From assembly GCA_022747635.1 (NCBI GenBank), contig JAKTNV010000236.1, forward strand, positions 248,001 through 312,000: 64,000 bases of DNA, read 5' to 3'. The stretch comes from Hetaerina americana (lineage: Eukaryota > Arthropoda > Insecta > Odonata > Calopterygidae). A model generated the notes under the pieces. The model ran no database searches. It worked only from the letters and a program-made list of their open reading frames with translations, and had not been told where the DNA came from. Made by a program: the position numbers and the translations under genes. Positions 14,501 to 29,000 of this stretch are shown one piece after another (the first letter of the stretch is position 1; each line of letters opens with the position of its first letter).

Positions 14501-14985
14501 ACCATGGAAACATTTTTGATTGATTTGTGTCGAGTGAGATTTTCACCAAGAACCCAAGGGGGGGTATTGGCACTTTTCATGGAACAACGTGAAAAATTAA
14601 ATTTTCTAAAAATGAAATAAATACCTTCTAAACACCTCAAACATTCACTCTAAAACATAAGATTGTTGTTTTTCGCAATATTTTTAGAAATTTGGGCTCT
14701 TTTAGTAACATTAACACCTGGGCTGAAGCATCTTTTATGCTCATTTCTTGTCTTTCAGGATTAATTCTGGGTTTTATTTTGTTTATTTGATGAAAATGAA
14801 CAACAATAACCACCATGGAAACATTTTTGATTGATTTGTGTCGAGTGAGATTTTCACCAAGAACCCAAGGGGGGGTATTGGCACTTTTCATGGAAAAATG
14901 TGAAAAAATTAAATTTTCTAAAAATGAAATAAATGCCTTCTAAACACCTCAAACATTCACTCTAAAACAGTAGATTGTTGTTTTT
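11570..14985. repeat. Region B unit 2: 11-mer higher-order repeat, 3416 bp
   Basis: Same opening series as unit 1, including the shortened GGGTTGGCAC monomer at about 12387 and the TATTCGCAC monomer at 13941. It is shorter because three monomers of unit 1 (about 10628-11569) are absent and a second copy of the AATAACCACCATGG monomer (about 14673-14985) is present. This is a clear product of unequal exchange. Confidence 0.85.
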
Positions 14986-17900
14986 CGCAATATTTTTAGA
15001 AATTTGGGCTCTTTTAGTAACATTAACACTTTCTCTGAAGCAACTATTATGCTCATTTCATGTCTTTCTGGATTAATTCTGGGTTTTATTTTGTTTATTT
15101 GATGAAAATGAACAACAATACACACCATGGAAACATTTTTGTTTGATTTGTGTCGAGTTAGATTTTCACCTAGAACCCAAAGGGGGGGAACTTATCATGG
15201 AAAAATGTAAAAAATTAAATTTTCTAAAAATGAAATAAATGCCTTCTAAACACCTCAAACATTCACTCTGTAACAGAAGATTTTTGTTTTTCGCAATATT
15301 TTTAGAAATTTGGGCTCTTTTAGTAACATTAACACCTGGGCTGAATCATCTTTTATGATCATTTATTGTCTTTCAGGATACATTCTGGGTTGTATTTTGT
15401 TTATTTGATGAAAATGAACAACAATACACACCTTGGATACATTTTTGTTTGATTTGTGTCGAGTGAGATTTTCACCTAGAACCTAAAGGGGGGGGTATTG
15501 GCACTTTTCATGGAAAAATGTGAAAAATTAAATTTTCTAAAAATGAAATAAATGCCTTCTGAACACCTCAAACATTCACTCTAAAACAGAAGATTGTTGT
15601 TTTTCGCAATATTTTTAGAAATATTGGCTCTTTTAGTAAAATTAAAACCTGGGCTGAAGCATCTTTTATGATCATTTATTGTCTTTCAGGATACATTCTG
15701 GGTTTTATTTTGTTTATTTGATGAAAATGAACAACAATACACACCATGGAAACATTTTTGTTTGATTTGTGTCAAGTTAGATTTTCACCTAGAACCCAAA
15801 GGGTTGGCACTTAACGTGGAAAAATGTAAAAATTAAATTTTCTAAAAATGAAATAAATGCCTTCTAAACACCTCAAACATTCACTCTAAAACAGAAGATT
15901 AATGTTTTTCGCAATATTTTTAAAAATTGGGCTCTTTTGGTAACATTAACACCTGGGCTGAAGCATCTTTTATGATCTTTTATTGTCTTTCAGGATTCAT
16001 TCTGGGTTTTATTTTGTTTATTTGATGAAAATGAACAACAATACACACCTTGGATACATTTTTGTTTGATTTGTGACGATTGAGATTTTCACCTAGAACC
16101 CAAAGGGGGGGGATTGGCACTTTTCATGGAAAAATGTGAAAAATTAAATTTTCTAAAAATGAAATAAATGCCTTCTTAACACCTCAAACATTACTCTAAA
16201 ACAGAAGATTGTTGTTTTTCGCAATATTTTTAGAAATTTGGGATCTTTTAGTAACATTAACACTTGCGCTGAAGCATCTTTTATGCTCATTTCTTGTCTT
16301 TCAGGATTAATTCTGGGTTTTATTTTGTTTATTTGATGAAAATGAACAACAATAACCACCATGGAAACATTTTTGATTGATTTGTGTCGAGTGAGATTTT
16401 CACCAAGAACCCAAGGGGGGGTATTGGCACTTTTCATGGAACAACGTGAAAAATTAAATTTTCTAAAAATGAAATAAATGCCTTCTGAACACCTCAAACA
16501 TTCACTCTAAAACAGAAGATTTTTGTTTTTTCGCAATATTTTTAGAAATTTGGGCTCTTTTAGTAACATTCACACTTTCGCTGAAGCAACTTTTATGCTC
16601 ATTTCTTGTCTTTCAGGATTAATTCTGGGTTTTATTTTGTTTATTTGATGAAAATGAACAACAATACACACCATGGAAACATTTTTGTTTGATTTGCGTC
16701 AAGTGAGATTTTCACCTAGAACCAAAAGGGGGGGTATTGGCACTTTTCATGGAAAAATGTGAAAAATAAAATTTTCTAAAAATGAAATAAATGCCTTCTA
16801 AACACCTCAAACATTCACTCTAAAACAGTAGATTGTTGTTTTTCGCAATATTTTTAGAAATTTGGGCTCTTTTAGTAACATTAACACTTTCTCTAAAGCA
16901 TCTTTTATGATCTTTTATTGTCTTTCAGGCTTCATTCTGGGTTTTATTTTGTTTATTTGATGAAAATGAACAACAATACACACCTTGGATACATTTTTGT
17001 TTGATTTGAGTCGAGTGAGATTTTCACCTAGAACCCAAAGGGGGGGGGTATTGGCACTTTTCATGAAAAATGTGAAAAATTAAATTTTCTAAAAATGAAA
17101 TAAATGCCTTCTAAACACCTCAAACATTCACTCTAAAACAGAAGATATTTTTTCGCAATATTTTTAGAAATTTGGGCTCTTTTAGTAACATTAACACCTG
17201 GGCTGAAGCATCTTTTATGATCATTTATTGTCTTTCAGGATTCATTCTGGGTTTTATTTTGTTTATTTGATGAAAATGAACAACAATACACGCCTTGGAT
17301 ACATTTTTGTTTGATTTGTCTCGAGTGAGATTTTCACCTAAAACCTAAAGGGGGGGTATTCGCACTTTTCATGTAAAAATGTGAAAAATTAAATTTTCTA
17401 AAAATGATATAAATGCCTTCTAAACACCTCAAACATTCACTCCAAAACAGAAGATTGTAATTTTTCGCAATATTTTTAGAAATTTGGGCTCTTTTAGTAA
17501 CATTAACACTTGAGCTGAAGCATCTTTTATGCTCATTTCTTGTCTTTCAGGATTAATTCTGGGTTTTATTTTGTTTATTTGATGAAAATGAACAACAATA
17601 CACACCATGGAAACATTTTTGTTTGATTTGTGTCGAGTGAGATTTTCACCTAGAACCCAAAGGGGGGGGTATTGGCACTTTTCATGGAAAAATATGAAAA
17701 ATTAAATTTTCTAAAAATGAAATAAATACCTTCTAAACACCTAAAACATTCACTCTAAAACAGAAGATTGTTGTTTTTCGCAATATTTTTAGAAATTTGG
17801 GCTCTTTTAGTAACATTAACACTTGCGCTGAAGCATCTTTTATGCTCATTTCTTGTCTTTCAGGATTAATTCTGGGTTTTATTTTGTTTATTTGATGAAA

Positions 17901-18937
17901 ATGAACAACAATAACCACCATGGAAACATTTTTGATTGATTTGTGTCGAGTGAGATTTTCACCAAGAACCCAAGGGGGGGTATTGGCACTTTTCATGGAA
18001 CAACGTGAAAAATTAAATTTTCTAAAAATGAAATAAATACCTTCTAAACACCTCAAACATTCACTCTAAAACATAAGATTGTTGTTTTTCGCAATATTTT
18101 TAGAAATTTGGGCTCTTTTAGTAACATTAACACCTCGGCTGAAGCATCTTTTATGATCATTTATTGTCTTTCAGGATACATTCTGGGTTTTATTTTGTTT
18201 ATTTGATGAAAATGATCAACAATACACACCTTGGATACATTTTTGTTTGATTTGTGTCGAGTGAGATTTTCACCTAGAACCCAAAGGGGGGGGTATTGGC
18301 ACTTTTCATGGAAAAATGTGAAAAAATTAAATTTTCTAAAAATGAAATAAATGCCTTCTAAACACCTCAAACATTCACTCTAAAACAGTAGATTGTTGTT
18401 TTTCGCAATATTTTTAGAAATTTGGGCTCTTTTAGTAACATTAACACTTTCTCTGAAGCAACTTTTATGCTCATTTCTTGTCCTTCAAGATTAATTCTGT
18501 GTTTTATTTTGTTTATTTGATGAAAATGAACAACAATAGACACCATGGAAACATTTTTGTTTGATTTGTGTCGAGTGAGATTTTCACCTAGAACCCAAAG
18601 GGGGGGTATTGGAACTTTTCATGGAAAAATGTAAAAAAATTAAATTTGCTAAAAATGAAATAAATGCCTTCTAAACACCTCAAACATTCACTCTAAAACA
18701 GAAAATTGTTGTTTTTCGCAATATTTTTAGAAATTAGGGCTCTTTTAGTAAAATTAACACTTGCGCTGAAGCATCTTTTATGCACATTTCATGTCTTTCT
18801 GGATTAATTCTGGGTTTTATTTTGTTTATTTGATGAAAATGAACAACAATACACACCATGGAAACATTTTTGTTTGATTTGTGTCGAGTGAGATTTTCAC
18901 CTAGAACCCAAAGGGGGGGGTATTGGCACTTTTCATG
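12780..18937. repeat. Long-range duplication, left copy (~6.15 kb)
   Basis: This stretch matches 23060-29209 at an offset of 10274 bp, falling to 10272 bp after two one-base homopolymer changes (T run near 16527 and G run near 17041). By eye I find only about five other or related differences, for example TGACGATTG at 16074 against TGTCGATTG at 26348, and ACCTCGGCTG near 18131 against AACTGGGCTG near 28403. The right end is near 18937, where CATGGAAAAATG faces CATGAAAAATG. Confidence 0.85.
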
Positions 18938-19030
18938 GAAAAATGTGAAAAAATTAAATTTTCTAAAAATGAAATAAATGCCTTCTAAACACCTCAAACA
19001 TTCACTCTAAAACAGTAGATTGTTGTTTTT
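14986..19030. repeat. Region B unit 3: 13-mer higher-order repeat, 4045 bp
   Basis: It opens with the same GGGAACTTATC short monomer and has the shortened GGGTTGGCAC monomer at about 15803 and TATTCGCAC at about 17357. Its latter part (about 17150-19030) matches unit 1 at 7461 bp offset, so the three monomers missing from unit 2 are present here. The fifth monomer, near 16220, has been replaced by an AATAACCACCATGG copy ending in GAACAACGTG. Confidence 0.82.
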
Positions 19031-21204
19031 CGCAATATTTTTAGAAATTTGGGCTCTTTTAGTAACATTAACACTTTCTCTGAAGCAACTTTTATGCTCA
19101 TTTCATGTCTTTCTGGATTAATTCTGGGTTTTATTTTGTTTATTTGATGAAAATGAACAACAATACACACCATGGAAACATTTTTGTTTGATTTGTGTCG
19201 AGTTAGATTTTCACCTAGAACCCAAAGGGGGGGAACTTATCATGGAAAAATGTAAAAAATTAAATTTTCTAAAAATGAAATAAATGCCTTCTAAACACCT
19301 CAAACATTCACTCTGTAACAGAAGATTTTTGTTTTTCGCAATATTTTTAGAAATTTGGGCTCTTTTAGTAACATTAACACCTGGGCTGAATCATCTTTTA
19401 TGATCATTTATTGTCTTTCAGGATACATTCTGGGTTGTATTTTGTTTATTTGATGAAAATGAACAACAATACACACCTTGGATACATTTTTGTTTGATTT
19501 GTGTCGAGTGAGATTTTCACCTAGAACCTAAAGGGGGGGGTATTGGCACTTTTCATGGAAAAATGTGAAAAATTAAATTTTCTAAAAATGAAATAAATGC
19601 CTTCTGAACACCTCAAACATTCACTCTAAAACAGAAGATTTTTGTTTTTCGCAATATTTTTAGAAATTTGGGCTCTTTTAGTAACATTAACACCTGGGCT
19701 GAAGCATCTTTTATGATCATTTATTGTCTTTCAGGATTCATTCTGGGTTTTATTTTGTTTATTTGATGAAAATGAACAACAATACACGCCTTGGATACAT
19801 TTTTGTTTGATTTGTCTCGAGTGAGATTTTCACCTAAAACCTAAAGGGGGGGTATTCGCACTTTTCATGTAAAAATGTGAAAAATTAAATTTTCTAAAAA
19901 TGATATAAATGCCTTCTAAACACCTCAAACATTCACTCCAAAACAGAAGATTGTAATTTTTCGCAATATTTTTAGAAATTTGGGCTCTTTTAGTAACATT
20001 AACACTTGAGCTGAAGCATCTTTTATGCTCATTTCTTGTCTTTCAGGATTAATTCTGGGTTTTATTTTGTTTATTTGATGAAAATGAACAACAATAACCA
20101 CCATGGAAACATTTTTGATTGATTTGTGTCGAGTGAGATTTTCACCAAGAACCCAAGGGGGGGTATTGGCACTTTTCATGGAACAACGTGAAAAATTAAA
20201 TTTTCTAAAAATGAAATAAATACCTTCTAAACACCTCAAACATTCACTCTAAAACATAAGATTGTTGTTTTTCGCAATATTTTTAGAAATTTGGGCTCTT
20301 TTAGTAACATTAACAACTGGGCTGAAGCATCTTTTATGATCATTTATTGTCTTTCAGGATACATTCTGGGTTTTATTTTGTTTATTTGATGAAAATGATC
20401 AACAATACACACCTTGGATACATTTTTGTTTGATTTGTGTCGAGTGAGATTTTCACCTAGAACCCAAAGGGGGGGGTATTGGCACTTTTCATGGAAAAAT
20501 GTGAAAAAATTAAATTTTCTAAAAATGAAATAAATGCCTTCTAAACACCTCAAACATTCACTCTAAAACAGTAGATTGTTGTTTTTCGCAATATTTTTAG
20601 AAATTTGGGCTCTTTTAGTAACATTAACACTTTCTCTGAAGCAACTTTTATGCTCATTTCTTGTCCTTCAAGATTAATTCTGTGTTTTATTTTGTTTATT
20701 TGATGAAAATGAACAACAATAGACACCATGGAAACATTTTTGTTTGATTTGTGTCGAGTGAGATTTTCACCTAGAACCCAAAGGGGGGGTATTGGAACTT
20801 TTCATGGAAAAATGTAAAAAAATTAAATTTGCTAAAAATGAAATAAATGCCTTCTAAACACCTCAAACATTCACTCTAAAACAGAAAATTGTTGTTTTTC
20901 GCAATATTTTTAGAAATTAGGGCTCTTTTAGTAAAATTAACACTTGCGCTGAAGCATCTTTTATGCACATTTCATGTCTTTCTGGATTAATTCTGGGTTT
21001 TATTTTGTTTATTTGATGAAAATGAACAACAATACACACCATGGAAACATTTTTGTTTGATTTGTGTCGAGTGAGATTTTCACCTAGAACCCAAAGGGGG
21101 GGGAACTTTATGGAAAAATGTAAAAAATTAAATTTTCTAAAAATGAAATAAATGCCTTCTAAACACCTCAAACATTCACTCAATAACAGAAGATTTTTGT
21201 TTTT

Positions 21205-22140
21205 CGCAATATTTTTAGAAATTTGGGCTCTTTTAGTAACATTAACACTTTCGTTGAAGCAACTTTTATGCTCATTTCTTGTCTTTCAGGATTAATTCTG
21301 GGTTTTATTTTGTTTATTTGATGAAAATGAACAACAATACACACCATGGAAACATTTTTGTTTGATTTGTGTCAAGTGAGATTTTCACCTAGAACCCAAA
21401 GGTGGGGAAATGGCACTTTTCATGGAAAAATGTGAAAAATTAAATTTTCTAAAAATGAAATAAATGCCTTCTAAACACCTCAAACATTCACTCTGAAACA
21501 GAAGATTGTTGTTTTTCGCAATATTTTTAGAAATTTGGGCTCTTTTAGTAACATTAACACCTGGGCTGAAGCATCTTTTATGATCATTTATTGTCTTTCA
21601 GGATACATTCTGGGTTAATTTTGTTTATTTGATGAAAATGAACAACAATACGCACCTTGGATACATTTTTGTTTGATTTGTGTCGAGTGAGATTTTCACC
21701 TAGAACCCAAAGGGGGGGGTATTGGCACTTTTCACGGAAAAATGTGAAAAAATTAAATTTTCTAAAAATGAAATAAATGCCTTCTAAACACCTCAAACAT
21801 TCACTCTAAAACAGTAGATTGTTGTTTTTCGCAATATTTTTAGAAATTTGGGCTCTTTTAGTAACATTAACACTTTCTCTGAAGCAACTTTTATGATCTT
21901 TTATTGTCTTTCGGGATTCATTCTGGGTTTTATTTTGTTTATTTGATGAAAATGAACAACAATAGACACCATGGAAACATTTTTGTTTGATTTGTGTCGA
22001 GTGAGATTTTCACCTAGAGCCCAAAGGGGGGGTATTGGAACTTTTATGGAAAAATGTAAAAAATTAAATTTGCTAAAAATGAAATAAATGCCTTCTAAAC
22101 ACCTCAAACATTCACTCTAAAACAGAAAATTGTTGTTTTT
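21205..22140. repeat. Three-monomer block, third copy
   Basis: The order and markers follow 5949-6895 and 6896-7826: TGTCAAG with GGTGGGG, then a CCTTGG monomer, then an AATAGACACCATGG monomer. The second monomer here has GGGTTAATTTTG and ACGCACCTTGG, and the third has TCGGGATTCATTC in its first variable block. It lies about 15 kb from the other two copies, just before the diverged island. Confidence 0.65.
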
Positions 22141-22409
22141 CGCAATATTTTTAGAAATTAGGGCTCTTTTAGTAAAATTAACACTTGCGCTGAAGCATCT
22201 TCTATGCTCATTTCATGTCTTTCTGGATTAATTCTGGGTTTTATTTTGTTTATTTGATGAAAATGAACAACAATACACACCATGGAAACATTTTTGTTTG
22301 ATTTGTGCCGAGTGAGATTTTCACCTAGAACCCAAAGGGGGGGGGTATTGGAACTTTTCATGGAAAAATGTAAAAAATTAAATTTTCTAAAAATGAAATA
22401 AATGCCTTC

Positions 22410-22995
22410 TATTAACCTCAAACATTCACTCTATAATGGAAGATTGTTTTTTTTCGCAATATTTTTGGAAATTTGGGCTCTTTTTCTAACATTTATCCTT
22501 GCGCTGAGGCATCTTTTATGCTCATTTCTTGTCTTTAATGATTTATTCTGGGTTTTATTTTGTTTATTTGATGAAAATGAACAACAATACACACCATGGA
22601 AACATTTTTGTTTGATTCGTGTCGAGTGAGATTTTCACCTAGAACCCAAAGGGGGGGGTATTGGCACTTTTCATGGAAAAATGTGAAAATTTAAAATTTC
22701 TAAAAATGAAATAAATGCCTTCTATACACCTCAAACATTCTATCTATACTGGAAGATTGTTGTTTTTCGCAATATTTTTAGAAATTTGGGCTCTTTTAGT
22801 AACATTAACACTTGCGCTGAAGCATCTTTTATGCTCATTTCTTGTCTTTCTGGATTAATTCTGGGTTTTATTTTGTTAATTTAATGAAAATGAACAACAA
22901 TACACACCATGGGAACATTTTTGATTGATTTGTGTCGAGTGACATTTTCACCTAGGACCCAAAGGGGGTATTTGCACTTTAAATGGAAAAATGTG
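22410..22995. repeat. Island of diverged monomers
   Basis: About two monomers carry many private changes. Examples are TCTATTAACCTC and CTATAATGGAAG at about 22407-22441, TTTTTCTAACATTTATCC near 22480, TGTCTTTAATGATTTATTC near 22530, TTCTATCTATACTGGAAG near 22738, TTAATTTAATG near 22876, and CACTTTAAATGG near 22974. The orientation and length are those of the family, so these are satellite copies rather than an insertion. They lie directly before the left end of the 6.15-kb duplicate. They may be relics that escaped homogenisation. Confidence 0.75.
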
Positions 22996-23059
22996 AAAAA
23001 TTAAATTTTCTAAAAATGAAATAAATGCCTTCTAAACACCTCAAACATTCACTCTAAAA

Positions 23060-26000
23060 CAGAAGATTGTTGTTTTTCGCAATATTTTTAGAAATTTGGG
23101 CTCTTTTAGTAACATTAACACTTTCGCTGAAGCAACTTTTATGCTCATTTCTTGTCTTTCAAGATTAATTCTGGGTTTAATTTTGTTTATTTGATGAAAA
23201 TGAACAACAATACACACCATGGAAACATTTTTGTTTGATTTGTGTCGAGTGAGATTTTCACCTAGAACCTAAAGGGGGGGGTATTGGCACTTTTCATGGA
23301 AAAATGTGAAAAATTAAATTTTCTAAAAATGAAATAAATGCCTTCTGAACACCTCAAACATTCACTCTAAAACAGAAGATTTTTGTTTTTCGCAATATTT
23401 TTAGAAATTTGGGCTCTTTTAGTAACATTCACACTTTCGCTGAAGCAACTTTTATGCTCATTTCTTGTCTTTCAGGATTAATTCTGGGTTTTATTTTGTT
23501 TATTTGATGAAAATGAACAACAATACACACCATGGAAACATTTTTGTTTGATTTGCGTCAAGTGAGATTTTCACCTAGAACCAAAAGGGGGGGTATTGGC
23601 ACTTTTCATGGAAAAATGTGAAAAATAAAATTTTCTAAAAATGAAATAAATGCCTTCTAAACACCTCAAACATTCACTCTAAAACAGTAGATTGTTGTTT
23701 TTCGCAATATTTTTAGAAATTTGGGCTCTTTTAGTAACATTAACACTTTCTCTAAAGCATCTTTTATGATCTTTTATTGTCTTTCAGGCTTCATTCTGGG
23801 TTTTATTTTGTTTATTTGATGAAAATGAACAACAATACACACCTTGGATACATTTTTGTTTGATTTGAGTCGAGTGAGATTTTCACCTAGAACCCAAAGG
23901 GGGGGGTATTGGCACTTTTCATGAAAAATGTGAAAAATTAAATTTTCTAAAAATGAAATAAATGCCTTCTAAACACCTCAAACATTCACTCTAAAACAGA
24001 AGATATTTTTTCGCAATATTTTTAGAAATTTGGGCTCTTTTAGTAACATTAACACCTGGGCTGAAGCATCTTTTATGATCATTTATTGTCTTTCAGGATT
24101 CATTCTGGGTTTTATTTTGTTTATTTGATGAAAATGAACAACAATACACGCCTTGGATACATTTTTGTTTGATTTGTCTCGAGTGAGATTTTCACCTAAA
24201 ACCTAAAGGGGGGGTATTCGCACTTTTCATGTAAAAATGTGAAAAATTAAATTTTCTAAAAATGATATAAATGCCTTCTAAACACCTCAAACATTCACTC
24301 CAAAACAGAAGATTGTAATTTTTCGCAATATTTTTAGAAATTTGGGCTCTTTTAGTAACATTAACACTTGAGCTGAAGCATCTTTTATGCTCATTTCTTG
24401 TCTTTCAGGATTAATTCTGGGTTTTATTTTGTTTATTTGATGAAAATGAACAACAATACACACCATGGAAACATTTTTGTTTGATTTGTGTCGAGTGAGA
24501 TTTTCACCTAGAACCCAAAGGGGGGGGTATTGGCACTTTTCATGGAAAAATATGAAAAATTAAATTTTCTAAAAATGAAATAAATACCTTCTAAACACCT
24601 AAAACATTCACTCTAAAACAGAAGATTGTTGTTTTTCGCAATATTTTTAGAAATTTGGGCTCTTTTAGTAACATTAACACTTGCGCTGAAGCATCTTTTA
24701 TGCTCATTTCTTGTCTTTCAGGATTAATTCTGGGTTTTATTTTGTTTATTTGATGAAAATGAACAACAATAACCACCATGGAAACATTTTTGATTGATTT
24801 GTGTCGAGTGAGATTTTCACCAAGAACCCAAGGGGGGGTATTGGCACTTTTCATGGAACAACGTGAAAAATTAAATTTTCTAAAAATGAAATAAATACCT
24901 TCTAAACACCTCAAACATTCACTCTAAAACATAAGATTGTTGTTTTTCGCAATATTTTTAGAAATTTGGGCTCTTTTAGTAACATTAACACCTGGGCTGA
25001 AGCATCTTTTATGCTCATTTCTTGTCTTTCAGGATTAATTCTGGGTTTTATTTTGTTTATTTGATGAAAATGAACAACAATAACCACCATGGAAACATTT
25101 TTGATTGATTTGTGTCGAGTGAGATTTTCACCAAGAACCCAAGGGGGGGTATTGGCACTTTTCATGGAAAAATGTGAAAAAATTAAATTTTCTAAAAATG
25201 AAATAAATGCCTTCTAAACACCTCAAACATTCACTCTAAAACAGTAGATTGTTGTTTTTCGCAATATTTTTAGAAATTTGGGCTCTTTTAGTAACATTAA
25301 CACTTTCTCTGAAGCAACTATTATGCTCATTTCATGTCTTTCTGGATTAATTCTGGGTTTTATTTTGTTTATTTGATGAAAATGAACAACAATACACACC
25401 ATGGAAACATTTTTGTTTGATTTGTGTCGAGTTAGATTTTCACCTAGAACCCAAAGGGGGGGAACTTATCATGGAAAAATGTAAAAAATTAAATTTTCTA
25501 AAAATGAAATAAATGCCTTCTAAACACCTCAAACATTCACTCTGTAACAGAAGATTTTTGTTTTTCGCAATATTTTTAGAAATTTGGGCTCTTTTAGTAA
25601 CATTAACACCTGGGCTGAATCATCTTTTATGATCATTTATTGTCTTTCAGGATACATTCTGGGTTGTATTTTGTTTATTTGATGAAAATGAACAACAATA
25701 CACACCTTGGATACATTTTTGTTTGATTTGTGTCGAGTGAGATTTTCACCTAGAACCTAAAGGGGGGGGTATTGGCACTTTTCATGGAAAAATGTGAAAA
25801 ATTAAATTTTCTAAAAATGAAATAAATGCCTTCTGAACACCTCAAACATTCACTCTAAAACAGAAGATTGTTGTTTTTCGCAATATTTTTAGAAATATTG
25901 GCTCTTTTAGTAAAATTAAAACCTGGGCTGAAGCATCTTTTATGATCATTTATTGTCTTTCAGGATACATTCTGGGTTTTATTTTGTTTATTTGATGAAA

Positions 26001-29000
26001 ATGAACAACAATACACACCATGGAAACATTTTTGTTTGATTTGTGTCAAGTTAGATTTTCACCTAGAACCCAAAGGGTTGGCACTTAACGTGGAAAAATG
26101 TAAAAATTAAATTTTCTAAAAATGAAATAAATGCCTTCTAAACACCTCAAACATTCACTCTAAAACAGAAGATTAATGTTTTTCGCAATATTTTTAAAAA
26201 TTGGGCTCTTTTGGTAACATTAACACCTGGGCTGAAGCATCTTTTATGATCTTTTATTGTCTTTCAGGATTCATTCTGGGTTTTATTTTGTTTATTTGAT
26301 GAAAATGAACAACAATACACACCTTGGATACATTTTTGTTTGATTTGTGTCGATTGAGATTTTCACCTAGAACCCAAAGGGGGGGGATTGGCACTTTTCA
26401 TGGAAAAATGTGAAAAATTAAATTTTCTAAAAATGAAATAAATGCCTTCTTAACACCTCAAACATTACTCTAAAACAGAAGATTGTTGTTTTTCGCAATA
26501 TTTTTAGAAATTTGGGATCTTTTAGTAACATTAACACTTGCGCTGAAGCATCTTTTATGCTCATTTCTTGTCTTTCAGGATTAATTCTGGGTTTTATTTT
26601 GTTTATTTGATGAAAATGAACAACAATAACCACCATGGAAACATTTTTGATTGATTTGTGTCGAGTGAGATTTTCACCAAGAACCCAAGGGGGGGTATTG
26701 GCACTTTTCATGGAACAACGTGAAAAATTAAATTTTCTAAAAATGAAATAAATGCCTTCTGAACACCTCAAACATTCACTCTAAAACAGAAGATTTTTGT
26801 TTTTCGCAATATTTTTAGAAATTTGGGCTCTTTTAGTAACATTCACACTTTCGCTGAAGCAACTTTTATGCTCATTTCTTGTCTTTCAGGATTAATTCTG
26901 GGTTTTATTTTGTTTATTTGATGAAAATGAACAACAATACACACCATGGAAACATTTTTGTTTGATTTGCGTCAAGTGAGATTTTCACCTAGAACCAAAA
27001 GGGGGGGTATTGGCACTTTTCATGGAAAAATGTGAAAAATAAAATTTTCTAAAAATGAAATAAATGCCTTCTAAACACCTCAAACATTCACTCTAAAACA
27101 GTAGATTGTTGTTTTTCGCAATATTTTTAGAAATTTGGGCTCTTTTAGTAACATTAACACTTTCTCTAAAGCATCTTTTATGATCTTTTATTGTCTTTCA
27201 GGCTTCATTCTGGGTTTTATTTTGTTTATTTGATGAAAATGAACAACAATACACACCTTGGATACATTTTTGTTTGATTTGAGTCGAGTGAGATTTTCAC
27301 CTAGAACCCAAAGGGGGGGGTATTGGCACTTTTCATGAAAAATGTGAAAAATTAAATTTTCTAAAAATGAAATAAATGCCTTCTAAACACCTCAAACATT
27401 CACTCTAAAACAGAAGATATTTTTTCGCAATATTTTTAGAAATTTGGGCTCTTTTAGTAACATTAACACCTGGGCTGAAGCATCTTTTATGATCATTTAT
27501 TGTCTTTCAGGATTCATTCTGGGTTTTATTTTGTTTATTTGATGAAAATGAACAACAATACACGCCTTGGATACATTTTTGTTTGATTTGTCTCGAGTGA
27601 GATTTTCACCTAAAACCTAAAGGGGGGGTATTCGCACTTTTCATGTAAAAATGTGAAAAATTAAATTTTCTAAAAATGATATAAATGCCTTCTAAACACC
27701 TCAAACATTCACTCCAAAACAGAAGATTGTAATTTTTCGCAATATTTTTAGAAATTTGGGCTCTTTTAGTAACATTAACACTTGAGCTGAAGCATCTTTT
27801 ATGCTCATTTCTTGTCTTTCAGGATTAATTCTGGGTTTTATTTTGTTTATTTGATGAAAATGAACAACAATACACACCATGGAAACATTTTTGTTTGATT
27901 TGTGTCGAGTGAGATTTTCACCTAGAACCCAAAGGGGGGGGTATTGGCACTTTTCATGGAAAAATATGAAAAATTAAATTTTCTAAAAATGAAATAAATA
28001 CCTTCTAAACACCTAAAACATTCACTCTAAAACAGAAGATTGTTGTTTTTCGCAATATTTTTAGAAATTTGGGCTCTTTTAGTAACATTAACACTTGCGC
28101 TGAAGCATCTTTTATGCTCATTTCTTGTCTTTCAGGATTAATTCTGGGTTTTATTTTGTTTATTTGATGAAAATGAACAACAATAACCACCATGGAAACA
28201 TTTTTGATTGATTTGTGTCGAGTGAGATTTTCACCAAGAACCCAAGGGGGGGTATTGGCACTTTTCATGGAACAACGTGAAAAATTAAATTTTCTAAAAA
28301 TGAAATAAATACCTTCTAAACACCTCAAACATTCACTCTAAAACATAAGATTGTTGTTTTTCGCAATATTTTTAGAAATTTGGGCTCTTTTAGTAACATT
28401 AACAACTGGGCTGAAGCATCTTTTATGATCATTTATTGTCTTTCAGGATACATTCTGGGTTTTATTTTGTTTATTTGATGAAAATGATCAACAATACACA
28501 CCTTGGATACATTTTTGTTTGATTTGTGTCGAGTGAGATTTTCACCTAGAACCCAAAGGGGGGGGTATTGGCACTTTTCATGGAAAAATGTGAAAAAATT
28601 AAATTTTCTAAAAATGAAATAAATGCCTTCTAAACACCTCAAACATTCACTCTAAAACAGTAGATTGTTGTTTTTCGCAATATTTTTAGAAATTTGGGCT
28701 CTTTTAGTAACATTAACACTTTCTCTGAAGCAACTTTTATGCTCATTTCTTGTCCTTCAAGATTAATTCTGTGTTTTATTTTGTTTATTTGATGAAAATG
28801 AACAACAATAGACACCATGGAAACATTTTTGTTTGATTTGTGTCGAGTGAGATTTTCACCTAGAACCCAAAGGGGGGGTATTGGAACTTTTCATGGAAAA
28901 ATGTAAAAAAATTAAATTTGCTAAAAATGAAATAAATGCCTTCTAAACACCTCAAACATTCACTCTAAAACAGAAAATTGTTGTTTTTCGCAATATTTTT

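Larger units (their letters stand above)
19031..25259. repeat. Region B unit 4: rearranged 20-monomer interval, 6229 bp
   Basis: About 20 monomers between two copies of the opening short monomer. It starts as a normal unit, then jumps near 19620 to the TATTCGCAC section (19853), skipping several monomers. It continues through the AATAACCACC and ACAACTGGG monomers, the three-monomer block (21205-22140) and a diverged island (about 22410-22995). From 23060 it becomes a copy of unit 2. It is a composite of several exchange events. Confidence 0.78.

Noticed and set aside
14317..14640. Recurring minus-strand open frames of about 82-114 codons (for example 10272-10595, 14317-14640, 16153-16497, 24591-24914, 39262-39510), suggesting a repeated small gene family.
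   Set aside because: The monomer length of 312 is divisible by three, so one open frame repeats with the monomer. It is broken by G-run length changes and small indels, most copies stop at the same TGA near the monomer end, and I recognise no domain in it.
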